From Pachypanchax playfairii (taxonomy: Eukaryota > Chordata > Actinopteri > Cyprinodontiformes > Aplocheilidae), in the NCBI GenBank assembly GCA_006937955.1, contig SSNP01000243.1:56006-120005 (forward strand): a stretch of DNA of 64,000 bases, read 5' to 3'. The position numbers and the translations under genes are program-made. Numbering within the stretch: the first letter of the stretch is position 1; every line of letters starts with the position of its first letter. Positions 47,964 through 58,897 of the stretch are shown piece after piece. A model generated the notes under the pieces. It ran no database searches and was not told where the DNA came from. It saw nothing but the letters and a program-made list of their open reading frames with translations.

Positions 47964-49040
47964 TCCCATCTCTATGTCGACACTCACAGTCCAGAGACAG
48001 TAAAGACAGATAGACAAGTAAATACATTGAATATAAAAAATGAAATATTATGAAACTGTCACTTAAACTGGTCCTGGGTCAAAAGAAAACCTCAAACAAA
48101 ACCCCAAATGACTGTGACAAGTTGCCCCAATTGATCATGTCTGCTAATGCTAGCTCTATCTTAAAGTTAGCTTAAATCAGAACAATGACTGAGGGAGGAC
48201 TGAATGCCTTAATATCTACTTTAACAAGTCCACATGTTAAACTGCTAGGATTTTTTTTCTGAATGAAGCTTATTGAAAAAATATAGAGTTAATATTTTTA
48301 ACTTTTGGTGGTGGAAAATGGTTCATTGGTGCTCATCTCAACTGACAATGTGTTGTCCTCTTCTCACTCAGTGCATGAGACCTGATCATGCAAAGGAAGT
48401 AGTATTCTACTTTTTAGTTGCGCCCTCTAGTCAAGAAGATAATTTCCATGTGACAACTTACCCATGTGACAACAAGCCCAGGTCTCCCCTTTTGTAATGT
48501 TTGAAATTTCTTAGACTTTTTCCTTGTCTCTATCCTTTTCTCTCACTCTCATCCATCTCTTCTTCCTGGCCTGTCAATTCTGGTAATGATAAGCAAAAGA
48601 AATACACTAATAAAGCAAATCAATCAAAAGGAGCCTATAGGATTAATACAGCTTCTTTTGGAAAAGCAAATAAAACAAACAAAGCAGTCAGATCATAGTT
48701 CCGTTTGCACGAGCTGCCGGACAAGACAGGTTTAAAAAGAAAGGAAAGAGTTGTAGCTCAGTAATACAAGTATTGCTGGGTCTTTTTACCTCTCAGTGCA
48801 CCTTAACAGTATGTGATGTTGTACAAGATACTTAAATACTAATGACATTTTAAAAATATATTCTATGGTATTTCAAACTGAACTAAAAAAATGTTCAAAG
48901 TTGTGTTTAGGCTAGGGAAGAGCACGAGTATATAACTTGAGTTGTCGAAAGACATTAAATGCTTTGGGTCCTGTGGTTCTTACATCAGTTTTAATTAAAA
49001 ACATTTTTTGAAAGATTTGGGAAATCTGAAATATTAAAGA
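47964..49040. other. No recognised gene
   Basis: AT-rich sequence with repeated GTGACAA and TTGCCCCA words near 48115 and 48450. No exon or RNA gene recognised. Confidence 0.35.
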
Positions 49041-49049
49041 CCACTGAGA

Positions 49050-49260
49050 GTTTTTTTTAGACCCAATGCAGTTCCTTTATAGATCAAAAAGAGGTGTATT
49101 GGATGCAACAGTCACCTTGATACATCTGCTTCTGAAACATTTGGACAGGAAGGGTTCTCAAGCAGTTCTTCAGTTTGTAGATTTTTCCTCTGCATTTAAT
49201 ACAATTCAACCACACATCCTGGTCAGTAGACTTATAGAACAGTTAAAACTTCAGCCACGG
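49050..49260 (+). pseudogene. LINE reverse transcriptase fragment (finger/palm start)
   Basis: The frame from 49066 contains FLYRSKRGVLDATVTLIHLL and LQFVDFSSAFNTIQPHIL, matching the first catalytic Asp motif (FVDFSSAFNTI) of CR1/L2/Rex reverse transcriptases. It is only about 65 residues long and lacks both ends. Confidence 0.8.
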
Positions 49261-50184
49261 GAGCCATCAATCGAGGCTGTTTGCTTAGCAGATAGCAGAA
49301 ACACCCTTCCATTCCTCTGTTGCTGTGGGGACCTGAAAAACAAATAATAATGTTTCCTTTTAATTTAATACTTTCAGCAATCTTCATCAGAAATAACAAG
49401 CGGTGAGGACTCTGTTGATCCTTAAAGCTGTAGTGCGTAACTTTTACATGTCCGTGAATGTCCGTTTCAGCCAAGCCACTATCAGAGGAGATGACACAAT
49501 GCAGATTAAGCCGATCGGCTCCTCAAACATCTCATGGTATTTTTCAATATATCTCATTTTTACTTTGCGTGTCAACCGGCGACATTCCCGCGCTGTCGCA
49601 CAGTAAATTACGTCTTTTACATCACAACAAGAAAAATAATAAGAAATAGAACGCAGCGTCTCGTAGCAGCCGGCAGAACGGGAAGGTCGACATGGCGGAG
49701 AATCCAAATAAACAGCCGAGAGACTTATCGGGAAGTGGATCCTACCACGAAAAAAAAAAAAAATTCCTGGACGTTCGGCAGAGGGACTATTGGCTAAGAA
49801 GGAAAGTGACCGAAGGAGAAGGCAAACGCGAATTTGTATCGGTGTCGCTTTTCCTCGGTGGAGAGAAGAGATCGGGCTGAGAGCAGACACAGATGTTGCC
49901 TTGCAGCTGTTGGATCAGTAAGTGACTTAGTTTATAATTATGGTGTGTCGCGAGTGTTACTCTGTAGAGACGGTGTGTAGCTGAGCTGTAGATAACATAT
50001 GTTATGTTCAGGAGTGCACATACGTGGTCCGCAGGTCCGCACACACTGTCAAAATATAAAATGCGCACCAGATGAAAACCAGAGCGCCGAAGTTCCAGCT
50101 GATCAGCTGATTCTGTCTCTATCTGTGTCAGTTTGTGTCTGTCAGTTTGCCAGTGTAACGGTTTTTCAGTCAGTCAGATCAGTG

Positions 50185-50194
50185 NNNNNNNNNN
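50185..50194. other. Assembly gap (10 n)
   Basis: Ten n exactly at the boundary between the copy-B repeat and foreign sequence. The true distance and junction are unknown. Confidence 0.98.
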
Positions 50195-50338
50195 CCCCTT
50201 AATGAGCGCCGCCGGTGACAGCGCGTCTACACCCTCCACGTCCAAGATTACCGCCAGCTCAGGCGTAAATTGATCCTCATCGTCATCATTCATCTGCGGG
50301 TTGAAGCGCCCCGCCATCCTCCTGTTCGTCTGTGGCAT
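50195..50338 (-). CDS. Unidentified open frame, truncated by the gap
   Basis: From the ATG at 50338 (minus strand) the frame begins MPQTNRRMAGRFNPQ and continues acidic (NDDDEDQFTPELAVILDVEG) into the gap. No domain is recognised. It sits about 250 bp downstream, on the minus strand, of a 5S rRNA segment that ends abruptly, with a GC-rich leader between. It could be the start of an ORF1/gag-like protein of an element inserted in a 5S gene; that is inference. Confidence 0.35.
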
Positions 50339-50590
50339 GACACCTGTACGTGTCCTGGGAGAAAAAAGAAAGAAAAGAGACACACACACTGAAAGAAAAG
50401 CGCTCCCCCGCAGCGGTTCCGCTGGGAGGAGGTAAGAAAAACTCACCTACTTCGTTCCCTGGCTTTTAAAGCCTTCGAAAAAATAAAGTTCCGAAAACGA
50501 AAGTAATGGAAAAACTCGATTTTTAGCCGTTAAACAGCAAAACGCTTGCGCGCAGCTCCTCACTCTGCAGCCACACCTGCCACACACACC

Positions 50591-50615
50591 TGCTCAGGAT
50601 GGTATGGCTGTAATC
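50591..50615 (-). pseudogene. 5S rRNA 5' segment (nt 1-25)
   Basis: On the minus strand these 25 bases match positions 1-25 of vertebrate 5S rRNA with three differences (22 of 25). The match ends abruptly after the GAGCA at nt 21-25. The upstream side (50616 onward) carries a TACAAAAG about 28 bp before the 5S start, where 5S genes have a TATA-like element. Confidence 0.6.
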
Positions 50616-51188
50616 AATGATGAGCTGCACACGTGAGCCTTTTGTAGCCGCTCTCAACACCTGGAGCTTGTGAGCCAGGGATGGATATTTCAGCAAGTAA
50701 ATAATTAATTAAGTAAGTACAGTAAATAAAGAAATCATGGTGCACTGACTCTTTGCATACAATACAAGCACCCAGCACCAGCAAGAAAACAGTAAATATT
50801 TTCAACATGTGAAACAAGTTCCGCCTCTCGGTACAGGCTGGACCTCCCCCTTTCCACATGTATCCCTCATTTACTTGATGACTTAATTGATTATTTTTCA
50901 GCTTTGGCCTGAGAAAAAGAGAGGCTGCCAACCTTGTCCAGAGAGCTGAGAGAGAGAGAGAGAAGTTATTAGTAGACAATAAAAGTACGCTGTACAGTTA
51001 TAAGTTGTAGCAAGTGAAGTTTGAGGGAAATTTTCAGCATATATGGAAAGGTAGTGACAGGGATTCAAACCGGGGTCCACCTGATTAAAACTTGCCAGTA
51101 AATGACACAATTACTGAAGTTTCCGATCAGTTGAGGATTTCTGCTCAACCCCAGGATCTGAAATAAGTACTTGGGGGGATCATGAGCC

Positions 51189-51265
51189 GTTCCCAGGCGG
51201 TCTCCAATCCAAGTACTAACCAGGCCTGACCCTGCTTAGCTTCCGAGATCAGATGAGATCGGGCG
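51189..51265 (-). pseudogene. 5S rRNA segment (nt 26 to about 100)
   Basis: On the minus strand this matches 5S rRNA from CGCCCGATCTC at nt 26 through GGAAGCTAAGCAGGGTC and CTGGTTAGTACTTGGAT to ACCGCCTGGGAA, then degenerates. It includes most of the internal control region but lacks nt 1-25 and the correct 3' end, so it is not a working 5S gene. Its left limit coincides exactly with the right limit of the 25-nt piece at 50591. A 5S-derived SINE is an alternative. Confidence 0.85.
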
Positions 51266-51493
51266 TTTTCACTTTTTAAAGATTTTTTTTAAAACACAAT
51301 TATCACAGAAAAACATTATCACCCTTTAGTTATGGCATGGATTTCTGAAAATTCACACTACATTATGCTCATAGGTACCTGAAATAACAATAGCATTAAT
51401 CAAAAAGCTGAGGGACCCAAAAAATCTCTAAAACTTAACACTAACCTCCTGATAAATGTCACATTTTATAATTCCTTACAGAGAAACTGTTGT

Positions 51494-52262
51494 GTGGCTG
51501 AGCTGCCTGTGGGTGTGAGTGTGTGTGTGGGTGTCATTAACCTACTTTCCAACAGGTGGATCAGCTCTGGAGCGGCAGGTGTGGCTCATTCTCCTCATCA
51601 CCTGAGTTGAGATTTAAGGGGAGGATCAACACGAGACAGGCGCCAGATAGTTCTATCTCTTCACCTGGTAGAGTGGTTTACTACTGACCGTTGCACATTC
51701 CAGAAAGACGAGCCCCATAACGCTTGGTCTTTCTTTTCCTTTTTTCCCTCAGGAGCTTCATCCGGATCCGACGCCTTTCCGCGGATCCGTACCTCCTGTC
51801 CTGGAGAGCAGCCGCTTCCACAGGCTCTCACGCTGGCTTGGTTTCCCCGGACCTGCTCTCCGCCTGTCTCTTCCTCCCCGGAGTCTGCACCTGCTGGACA
51901 CACACGGACCCAGAGCTGATCTGTTCACCCTCCAGCACCTGCACATCTCACTCCGGACCCACAGCTTTCATTCAGCTGCCTACAACTCCTCCTCTCTCCG
52001 CAACCACCATCAGCGCCATCCACGTAAGCTCTCCTTGTTCTCATGCTTGCTCCATCATCACAACCCCCAGATCACTAACCTGTGTTCTCCGCCTCTAGAT
52101 ACTCACGGTTCCATGCCAGTGAGGCCCGGTTCCTGTACCGCCAGCTGCACAGGAGTTCGTGCCTGGCTGTGTTTCTCTCATTTCTAATAAACACTTTAAA
52201 CCTGTTTTGTTGTCCTGGGGCTTGTGCTTGTAAGAGGGTTCGCACCAAAACAAGGGCCATGA
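51494..52262 (+). repeat. Possible LTR or retroelement 3' end
   Basis: Starts near TGTGTGGCTGAGCTGCCTG, has CT-rich, GC-rich middle sequence with AATAAACAC near 52187, and ends GGGCCATGACA where the copy-B TTAA element resumes. This resembles a fish LTR similar in style to 25757-26433, but no duplicated target is confirmed. Confidence 0.35.
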
Positions 52263-52468
52263 CAGAAACAAATATAGAGCCAGGTAAAGTAAACAGACTG
52301 AATTTGAAGCTTGATTAAGACAGATACCGGTTGGAATCACAACGGCAGAGATAAAGCGGTGGCAGCTGGGCTTACGTCATATGGAAGCGCCAGCTTTATT
52401 GTTGTAATGACGCAAAACTTCCGCTAGGGGGCGACAGAAGTTACAGAAGTTACGCACTCCAGCTTTAA

Positions 52469-53508
52469 GATGATGACCAAATTGAAGACATCAATGATGC
52501 ATCCTCTGCCTCTGCTGGTGACACAGAAGATGTAGAAAGTACTACTAACACAACTACCCCCAAAACCACAGCACAACTCAGACAACCAAATCAGAAAGGA
52601 GTTTCAATTAATAAAAGAGTTGGTTGAACAAATTGCTGCGAGAACAAAAAGACGAAGAAAAAATGCGGAAGACAATGCAGTTCATGCATTTGGCTGATAT
52701 GTAACAAACATTGTCAGAGCTTATCTATATACACAGAACTTGGCCCAGTTCCAAATTTAAAATATTTTATTTCAGACTCAAATGGGAACACTTGGCCAAA
52801 ACACACAGCCCATAAACCCAAGACTATCACAGATCTTCAATCACCAGCCACAACCATTTTATCCTCAACACCATGAGTGGGTTGGTCCTCAACAATCGCA
52901 CACTGCTTAAAAAAGCAATAGCGCAGCTGAGAACGACAAAGTGTACAGCACACTGTGATCTTGCCTTTATAAATATTGTATATATAAATGTTTGTTTTTC
53001 TTGAAGTTCCAGTGTGGGCCAGGGTTCCGTGTGAGAGGGCTTGTGCATGAGCTATGTGTACACAGCCTCCTGATAAGTGTGGGTTAGCATGTTATTTGTC
53101 CCACTTCTGCTTTTCATGTTTGTGTTTTCATTTTGTTTTCTCTCTCTCTCTCTCTCAATTTTGCCCGACACTGATGTCTACAAGCATTTTGTTATTCACA
53201 GTTGGCCAGATGTGTAATTCCACTATGTTTTTTGGAACATTTATAACATATCTTTTATGTATTTCTTATTTATTTAAGTAAAGTGTATTTACCTAACGAC
53301 TTGTTTCATCTGTTTTTCATAGTATTGTGTTTGAATAAAATGCAATTCATTACCTTTATAAACTGCTTCTCTTATTGTGCAGTACAAAGCCTGGCATGCT
53401 TCGTCAACAATATTTGAGACTGTTCATTGAAATCCCAGACTTTGAAATGTTTCACCTTAAAATAAAATATAATATAATGAACATTGCAAAAAGAAAGTAT
53501 TAAATACT
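52469..53508. other. No identified gene; possible relic frame near 52470-52690
   Basis: A stretch translating to an acidic, Thr-rich segment followed, in another frame, by a basic KRRRKNAED-like part might be a dead transposon protein, but no domain is certain. TC microsatellite near 53140. Confidence 0.3.
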
Positions 53509-53510
53509 TA

Positions 53511-53840
53511 GCGGCTAGGCTCAGGTGGTAGAGCAGGTTGTCTGGTAACTGGAGGGTCACCAGTTCAAATCCCAGCTCTGCCGGGAAAAAGATGTCCTTG
53601 GGCAAGACACTTAACCCACTTTGCCTGTTTGGTGGTGGTCGGAGGGTCTGGCGGCGCTGGTGTCTGGCAGCCTCTCTGTCAGTGCGTGTCCCAGGACAGC
53701 TGTAGCTACAACATGTATGTAGTCTATCACCACCAAACATGTGAGTGTGTGTGTGAATGGGTGAATGACATACTGTAGTGTGAAGCGCTTTATGAGACGC
53801 AGGACTTGAGAAAAGTGCTATAAGAGTACATGCCATTTAA
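53511..53840 (+). mobile_element. tRNA-derived SINE, copy 1
   Basis: Head with GGCTCAGGTGGTAGAGCAGG (A-box region) and CCAGTTCAAATCCCAGC (B box), then CTTGGGCAAGACACTTAACC, GTGTGAATGGGTGAATGAC and GAAGCGCTTTATGAGACGCA, typical of the common teleost tRNA SINE. RNA polymerase III would transcribe it; LINE machinery mobilises such elements. Confidence 0.85.
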
Positions 53841-54280
53841 CCTTAAATTTAAATGAATCATGACCACCTTATACATCAGTCATACACCACTCAAAGATAT
53901 GTAAACATCGTTAGCTAAAAAAAAATCTCAGTGTCATCGAAAGCCTATATTCTGGACAGACAGTTTCGCATTGTTGTATCAACCCTGTGGATCGATGGGC
54001 CCACTATTTCCAATATCCTCTCGAAGGACTCGGGATCACGGTGGTGGAACTATCTGAAGGATATCTTGAAGTATATTGGCATAAACCCCCTGCACACAGT
54101 TTCTTTGCAGCCATGACCTTACCCATGTTTTTTTAGCCCTCAAATGGCAGCAGCAGGGACGCCTCAGCAACCAAACAAGTAGTAGTATTTCCTCAATCTA
54201 CTCCACATCCCTATCTGTCTCTGTTACATCCATTTTCTGGAGACGAACCAACGTTTTCTGGGTGGCCATGGCTTTGGCGG

Positions 54281-54619
54281 GCGCGACCGTGGCTCAGGCA
54301 GTAGAGCATGTCATCTGGCAACCGAAAGGTTGCTGGCTCAAATCCCTGCTCTGCCCAGAGATCGCCTGGCCGTTGTGTCCCTGGGCAAGACACTGCCTGC
54401 TTGGTGGTGGCCGGAGGGTCCGGCGGCGCCAGTGTCCGGCAGCCTCACCTCTGTCAGTGTGTGTCCCAGGACAGCTGTGGCTACAACATGTGTGTAGTTC
54501 ATCATCACCAATCGTGTGAGTGTGTGTGAATGGGAGAATGACAACAAAAAAAAAAACTGTAGTGTGAAGCACTTTGGGGGACCTGAGGAAAGCGCTATAC
54601 AAGTACACGCCATTTACCA
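54281..54619 (+). mobile_element. tRNA-derived SINE, copy 2
   Basis: Related to copy 1: GTGGCTCAGGCAGTAGAGCA head, GCTGGCTCAAATCCCTGC B box, CCTGGGCAAGACACTGCC body, AGTGTGAAGCACTTTGGGGG tail, ending CAAGTACACGCCATTTACCA. Confidence 0.85.
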
Positions 54620-55370
54620 TTTTATCTGGAAAAAGTGTTGTTTTGCTTGTAAACAAGTCACTAACTTGAAAAAATGTGAAAGTCACGTGAGTAGAGAACG
54701 TGTTTTGATTGGTTGCTTGAATACGTCAGCTCAGCTGGAAAAATCAGGCATTTGTACCCGGAAGTTTCAAAATAAAAGGACACGTGCAGATTTCCGTTTG
54801 CAAGACTACGAGAAGGTACAGTACCTGTGACGGGTTTGAAGTCCGTATGTGGTTCAGCTTATTTATACCGTAACGCAGATGCAAACATACAGAGAATAAG
54901 TCTGGTGAAAATAAGTCACATACCTTCAGGATACAGTTTGTCGTCTTTCTCCCTGTTGGTTGTTGTGTGTATTGACGAAATCACATCTCCTGGGACCAGC
55001 TGGATTTACACGAGTGATAAGCGTGTGAAGCGCCCCTGGTGGGAAGGGATGCTCGGCTGATAGCGCGAGTAAAACATTACGTGCTGCCAACGCGTTCAAT
55101 GGAAAGGAGAGGTAGTGGTAAACCATTTTGGCATGCAACAACCACAGCACTGACAATAAAACCTTTTCACAGAAAAGCAACGTCATCAAGAGTTCAGTTT
55201 TCCTACCTTTGAAGGCTTTCTACATGTACAAAATCCATAATTTCCAGCAAGATATTAGTCTCATTCTTACAGTTCCATGGAAATAATCCAGTAAAATGAT
55301 TAGCTCCACAACACAGGACAGATCCTCAAAGGCAGAAATACTGCAGAAAACGTTTCCCGACTTGAGATTA
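54620..55370. repeat. Mostly unassigned; dispersed block at 55130-55175
   Basis: GCATGCAACAACCACAGCAC with TGACAATAAAACC matches the blocks at about 20018 and 20217. Otherwise nothing is recognised. Confidence 0.4.
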
Positions 55371-55374
55371 TCAT

Positions 55375-55877
55375 CATCATCATTTATTTATAAAGCACAT
55401 TTAAAAACTGCCGTGACGCAGACCAAAGTGCTGTACACAAATAAAAACAACAAATACAGAGATAAAAATAAACATGCTATAAAAACAAACATAAAAACAA
55501 TAAAATAAGGTCAGCAAGGGGTTAGACTGCCCCAACAGAGTTAAAAGCCTGAGAATAAAAGTAAGTCTTTAAACAGATTTTAAAAATACAAAGAGATGGG
55601 GCGAGTCTGACCGTCAGGGGGAGCTGGTTCCATAAGCTAAGGGCGCAAACTGAGAACGTCTGCTCATCATGCGCCTTATAACGGGCAGGACAAACTTGCA
55701 GCAGGTGCTGCTCAGAGGACCTCAGGGAACGCCTCGGGACATAGGGACAGAGTAGCTGCGCCAAGTAGGGTGGCCCTAGCGCATGCAAAGATTTAAAAGC
55801 AAATAAAAGGCTCTTAAATTTAATCCGATAGCGGATTGGCAGCCAGTGCAGATTGGCCAGTACAGGGGTGATATGTT
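55375..55877 (-). pseudogene. L2-type LINE, 3' half, host of DIRS element 3
   Basis: On the minus strand: HITPVLANLHWLPIRYRIKF, LLFAFKSLHALGPPYLAQLL, FSVCALSLWNQLPLTVRLAP, then a 3' end near 55380 (AAAGTGCTGTACACAAATAA reversed). The 5' part of the same LINE lies at 60674-60915, across the DIRS insertion. Confidence 0.88.
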
Positions 55878-56036
55878 GTTCTATTTTGTATAGGCTTCGC
55901 CCTTTAAGGCCATCGCCTGTGAGTTCACCCCTTGGCGCGCAGCGCCGCACTGAAAACTTTAGTCCACACCCACCTGTTGAGTGGGCCCCACCCCGTTCTA
56001 GTATAAATAACGGTGAGACCGGGTAATCGGCTCCCC
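55878..56036 (+). repeat. Left inverted terminal repeat of DIRS element 3
   Basis: CACCCACCTGTTGAGTGGGC and ACGGTGAGACCGGGTAATCG recur inverted at 60497-60640. TATAAATAACGG near 56002 may be a TATA-like promoter. Confidence 0.85.
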
Positions 56037-56057
56037 TTTTTATTCAGCACTTGAAAC

Positions 56058-56327
56058 ATGTCCAGCGTCATCCGCCTGTGCCCATCCTGCCAGGCCGACT
56101 ACATCATGGGATATGACCCGCACCGCATCTGCGAGGGCTGCCTCGGTCCCAAACACGCCGACCTCGCCCTCGCACCTCAGCCCACCTGTCGCTGCTGTCA
56201 GCTCCTCTCCATGGAGGAGAATCAGCGAAGGTCAGCCTTTTTCAAGACTGTGGCTAAGGAGGCATTCCCATCTGAGGATTATCGGCTTGATGAAGCCATT
56301 AAAATCCTCGATCGATCAAAGAAATGA
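56058..56327 (+). pseudogene. DIRS gag N-terminal domain (89 codons)
   Basis: Starts MSSVIRLCPSCQADYIMGYD and continues DPHRICEGCLGPKHADLAL and CRCCQLL: the CxxC, H..CxxCLGxxHA and CxxC arrangement also seen at 36446. The frame ends early at 56327 and the rest of gag is not found, so it is truncated. Confidence 0.75.
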
Positions 56328-56431
56328 CTATTTGGGGTGAATGTGTGTTTTGATCCTATGCCATGTTTTGAAATAAAACATACGTATACATGCCTCTAAG
56401 AGCAATCCGTTAAACAGCAGTTCGCCTGTGA

Positions 56432-56433
56432 GA

Positions 56434-56467
<34 letters not shown>

Positions 56468-56640
56468 GTCATTTAGTAGACGCTTTTATCCAAAGCGACT
56501 TACATTGAGAGAACATACAAGCAAGAAATCAAAGAGAAGGAAACAATATAAGGAGGCGGACTGTTTGGAGTCCAGTTTAATTCTGACGCTGATACATCAA
56601 GTGTATAATTTTTTTTTTTTTTTTTTTTCAGAGATCAGCT
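56432..56640 (-). mobile_element. LINE 3' end inserted in DIRS element 3
   Basis: TACTAC trinucleotide run, GTCATTTAGTAGACGCTTTT and ATCCAAAGCGACTTACATTG, then a poly(T) run at about 56612-56629: the reverse complement of the 3' end at about 41333-41516, with almost identical sequence. Confidence 0.88.
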
Positions 56641-56790
56641 GATTCCTCACACAGAGCCAGCTGGTATCCTCTAAACAGGTGTTTAAGAGGCACCAAAGCT
56701 CGGCTGATGCTCCGCTTTCAACCCAGAACATAAGTGGTGTAAAGCCGTCGTCTCCATGGCAACAGCCTGTGGTGAAACAGCGTCGGAGTC

Positions 56791-57306
56791 ATGCTGACAC
56801 CATCCTTATGCGCGACCACTCAGCTCAGATCTGACCTGATGTGTGATGACGTCACACATTTCGGTGTTGACGGACGCCTCCTTGTCGGGATGGGGCGGGA
56901 CATGACAAGCCGTGGGAGAGCCGTGTTTCTCCACATCAATGTGTTGGAACTCCTCACGGTGTTGAAAGTGATGTGGCATTTTGCCCACCTGCTGCGGGAC
57001 CAGAACGTCCTGATTTACACAGACAACAGGGTGGCAGCGGCGTACATCAACAGCGGCGTCCGCTCTGCTCAGCTGCTGAGCGTGGCCAGATGGCTACTAT
57101 GCTGGGCGCCCAGTCACCTGTGCTCCATCAGAGCGGTGTACATCCCCGGGATCCTGAACAGAGGCACAGACATCATGTCCAGAGGCGGTCCTCGTCCCGA
57201 AGACTGGAGTCTTCATCCCGAGCTGATCTCCCAGATCTGGAGCTGGTTCGGCAGAGCGGAGGTGGATCTGTTTGCCTCGGACAGCCTCTCTGGGTCTGAC
57301 CGCTGA
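56791..57306 (+). pseudogene. DIRS RNase H and following region, partial
   Basis: HINVLELLTVLKVMWHFAH, VLIYTDNRVAAAYINSGV and RGTDIMSRGG give the Glu, Asp and last Asp of RNase H; the first Asp region is degenerate. QIWSWFGRAEVDLFAS follows, then a frameshift near 57285. The reverse transcriptase is missing upstream. Confidence 0.78.
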
Positions 57307-58326
57307 GTGGGAGCGCTTAGAGAAGCTGGGTCTCCCGTTGGATGTGGTGCGCACAATCCAGGGTGCCAGAGCCGCTTGTACTATAGCGGCATACGCATCA
57401 AAGTGGGCCACCTTCTAGCGCTGGTGTGCGGAGAAAGACGTGGTTCCCACTTCCTGCTTGTTGGGCAACGTGCTCTCATTCCTACAGCAGCTGATGAACA
57501 GAAGTTTTAGTACAGTGAAAACCTACGCCTACAGCAATCTCTTCATGCGATGAAGGTTTTTGAGACAGAACGGTCTTTAACCATCCCCTGATGAAGCTCT
57601 TCCTGAAAGGCGTGCGTAGACACAGACCTGTGTCTCGGCCACTAGCTCCTCAGTGGGATTTAGCGCTAGTCTTGCGCGTGCTAGTTAAAGCTCTGTTTGA
57701 ACCAGGTTCCACTCAAGTTGCTGTCTCTAAAAACAGCACTGCTGTTGGCTCTGACGTCCGCGTAGAAAGTCAATGACTTATCTGCGCTCTCTGTTGCTCC
57801 CTCCTGTCTCAGAATCCGAGAGGATGGCAGCTCCTCGCTGCTGCGCCCCAACCCCGCTTTTATGCCTAAAAGCATCCCCAGCTTGTTCAGATTGAGGCTG
57901 ATTTCTCTGGACGGCTTCTATCCTCCTCCTCATGATTCTGAAGAGGGGGCCAGGTCTCACCTTCTCTGCCCCGTGCGCGCACTCTCCTATTATGTCGCAG
58001 GCATGGCTGTGCTACGTTGCTCCCAACGTCTGTTCGTTCATCACAGAGAAAACTCTGCAGGACGTCCCCTGTCCACCCAGCGCCTCTGTCACTGGTTATG
58101 TCAGGCTATCTTTCATGCCTCCTATGGACTCGAGCCTCCAGAGAACATCAGAGCTCCCTCCTGCATAGGGATCTCATCCTCCACAGCTCTGCATGGAGGG
58201 ATGACGGTGGATGACATCTGCACCGCAGCTTCCTGGTCATCCCAGTGCTCCTTTATCCGCTTCTACCTGCAGGATGTTTCCTCTTTCTCCATGACTCATT
58301 CTGTTCTCAACGTTCTGACAGAATGA
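57296..58326 (+). pseudogene. DIRS tyrosine recombinase, broken
   Basis: Core-binding part at about 57320-57560 (VVRTIQGARAACTIAAYASK, then a stop, and LSFLQQLMNRSFSTVKTYAY). The catalytic end at 57862-58326 has LISLDGFYPPPHD, LSTQRLCHWLCQAIFHASYG and DDICTAASWSSQCSFIRFY. The HxxR motif has become PSCIG, so catalytic His and Arg are lost; several stops and frameshifts add to this. Confidence 0.8.
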
Positions 58327-58377
58327 ATTCACAGAGTCATTCACAGAGGTGATTTCTGATAATTATTTGTTCATAAC

Positions 58378-58676
58378 GGGGCGGCTGTGGCTCAGTGGTT
58401 AGAGCGGTCGTCCTCCAATTTGAAGGTTGGTGGATCGATCCCGGCTTCCACCGCCACATGTCCTTGGAAAAGACACTGAACCCCATATTGCCCCCCGATC
58501 TGCGTATCGGATTGTGTGAGTGTTAGCCCCTACCCTCTCCCCCCGGTTTACATATCGGGTTGTGTGAATGGGTGAATGCAAAACCTTGTAGTGTGAAAGC
58601 GCTTTGAGTGGTCTGAATGACTAGAAATACAAATACAGGACATTTACCATTACCATTTACCATTTATAACCAGCTG
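58378..58676 (+). mobile_element. tRNA-derived SINE, copy 3, in DIRS element 3
   Basis: GCGGCTGTGGCTCAGTGGTT head, GGTGGATCGATCCCGGC (B-box-like), CCTTGGAAAAGACACTGAAC body, GAAAGCGCTTTGAGTGGTCT and a CCATTTA tail. It is closely related to 59691-59975. Confidence 0.88.
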
Positions 58677-58897
58677 CATTCATTCCCTGCCGGCCCTGAG
58701 ACTGCAGACACAGCGGTTTCTTGCGCTGCGTCATTACGCATGGCACAGCCTCTTGTTTCCCTGCCGCTCAAAGACGCTGAGTCTTTCTGAGCCTGTATGA
58801 AAGACCAAGAGTGCTAAAATTCTTTAGAAGCAGATGTTCATGCTTGGTGGTCTGGATGGACCCAGTGAGGCACGGACTACATCCTGCTTCGCCTTTA

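Larger units (their letters stand above)
49426..52464. mobile_element. TTAA-flanked element, copy B, inverted and with a 2.1-kb insert
   Basis: TTAA at 49422-49425 and 52465-52468 flank AGCTGTAGTGCGTAACTT and its inverted partner ending CACTCCAGCT. Positions 49426-50184 are the reverse complement of 47527 to about 46886, and about 52263-52464 that of 46664-46463. Between them lies foreign DNA with a 10-n gap, a minus-strand open frame, two 5S rRNA pieces and an LTR-like end. Confidence 0.75.

Noticed and set aside
51189..51265. Functional 5S rRNA gene
   Set aside because: The first 25 nt are missing and the 3' end is degenerate, with no T-run terminator in place.
53511..53585. True tRNA gene
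   Set aside because: The A/B-box head continues into a SINE body and does not form a complete cloverleaf with a proper acceptor stem.
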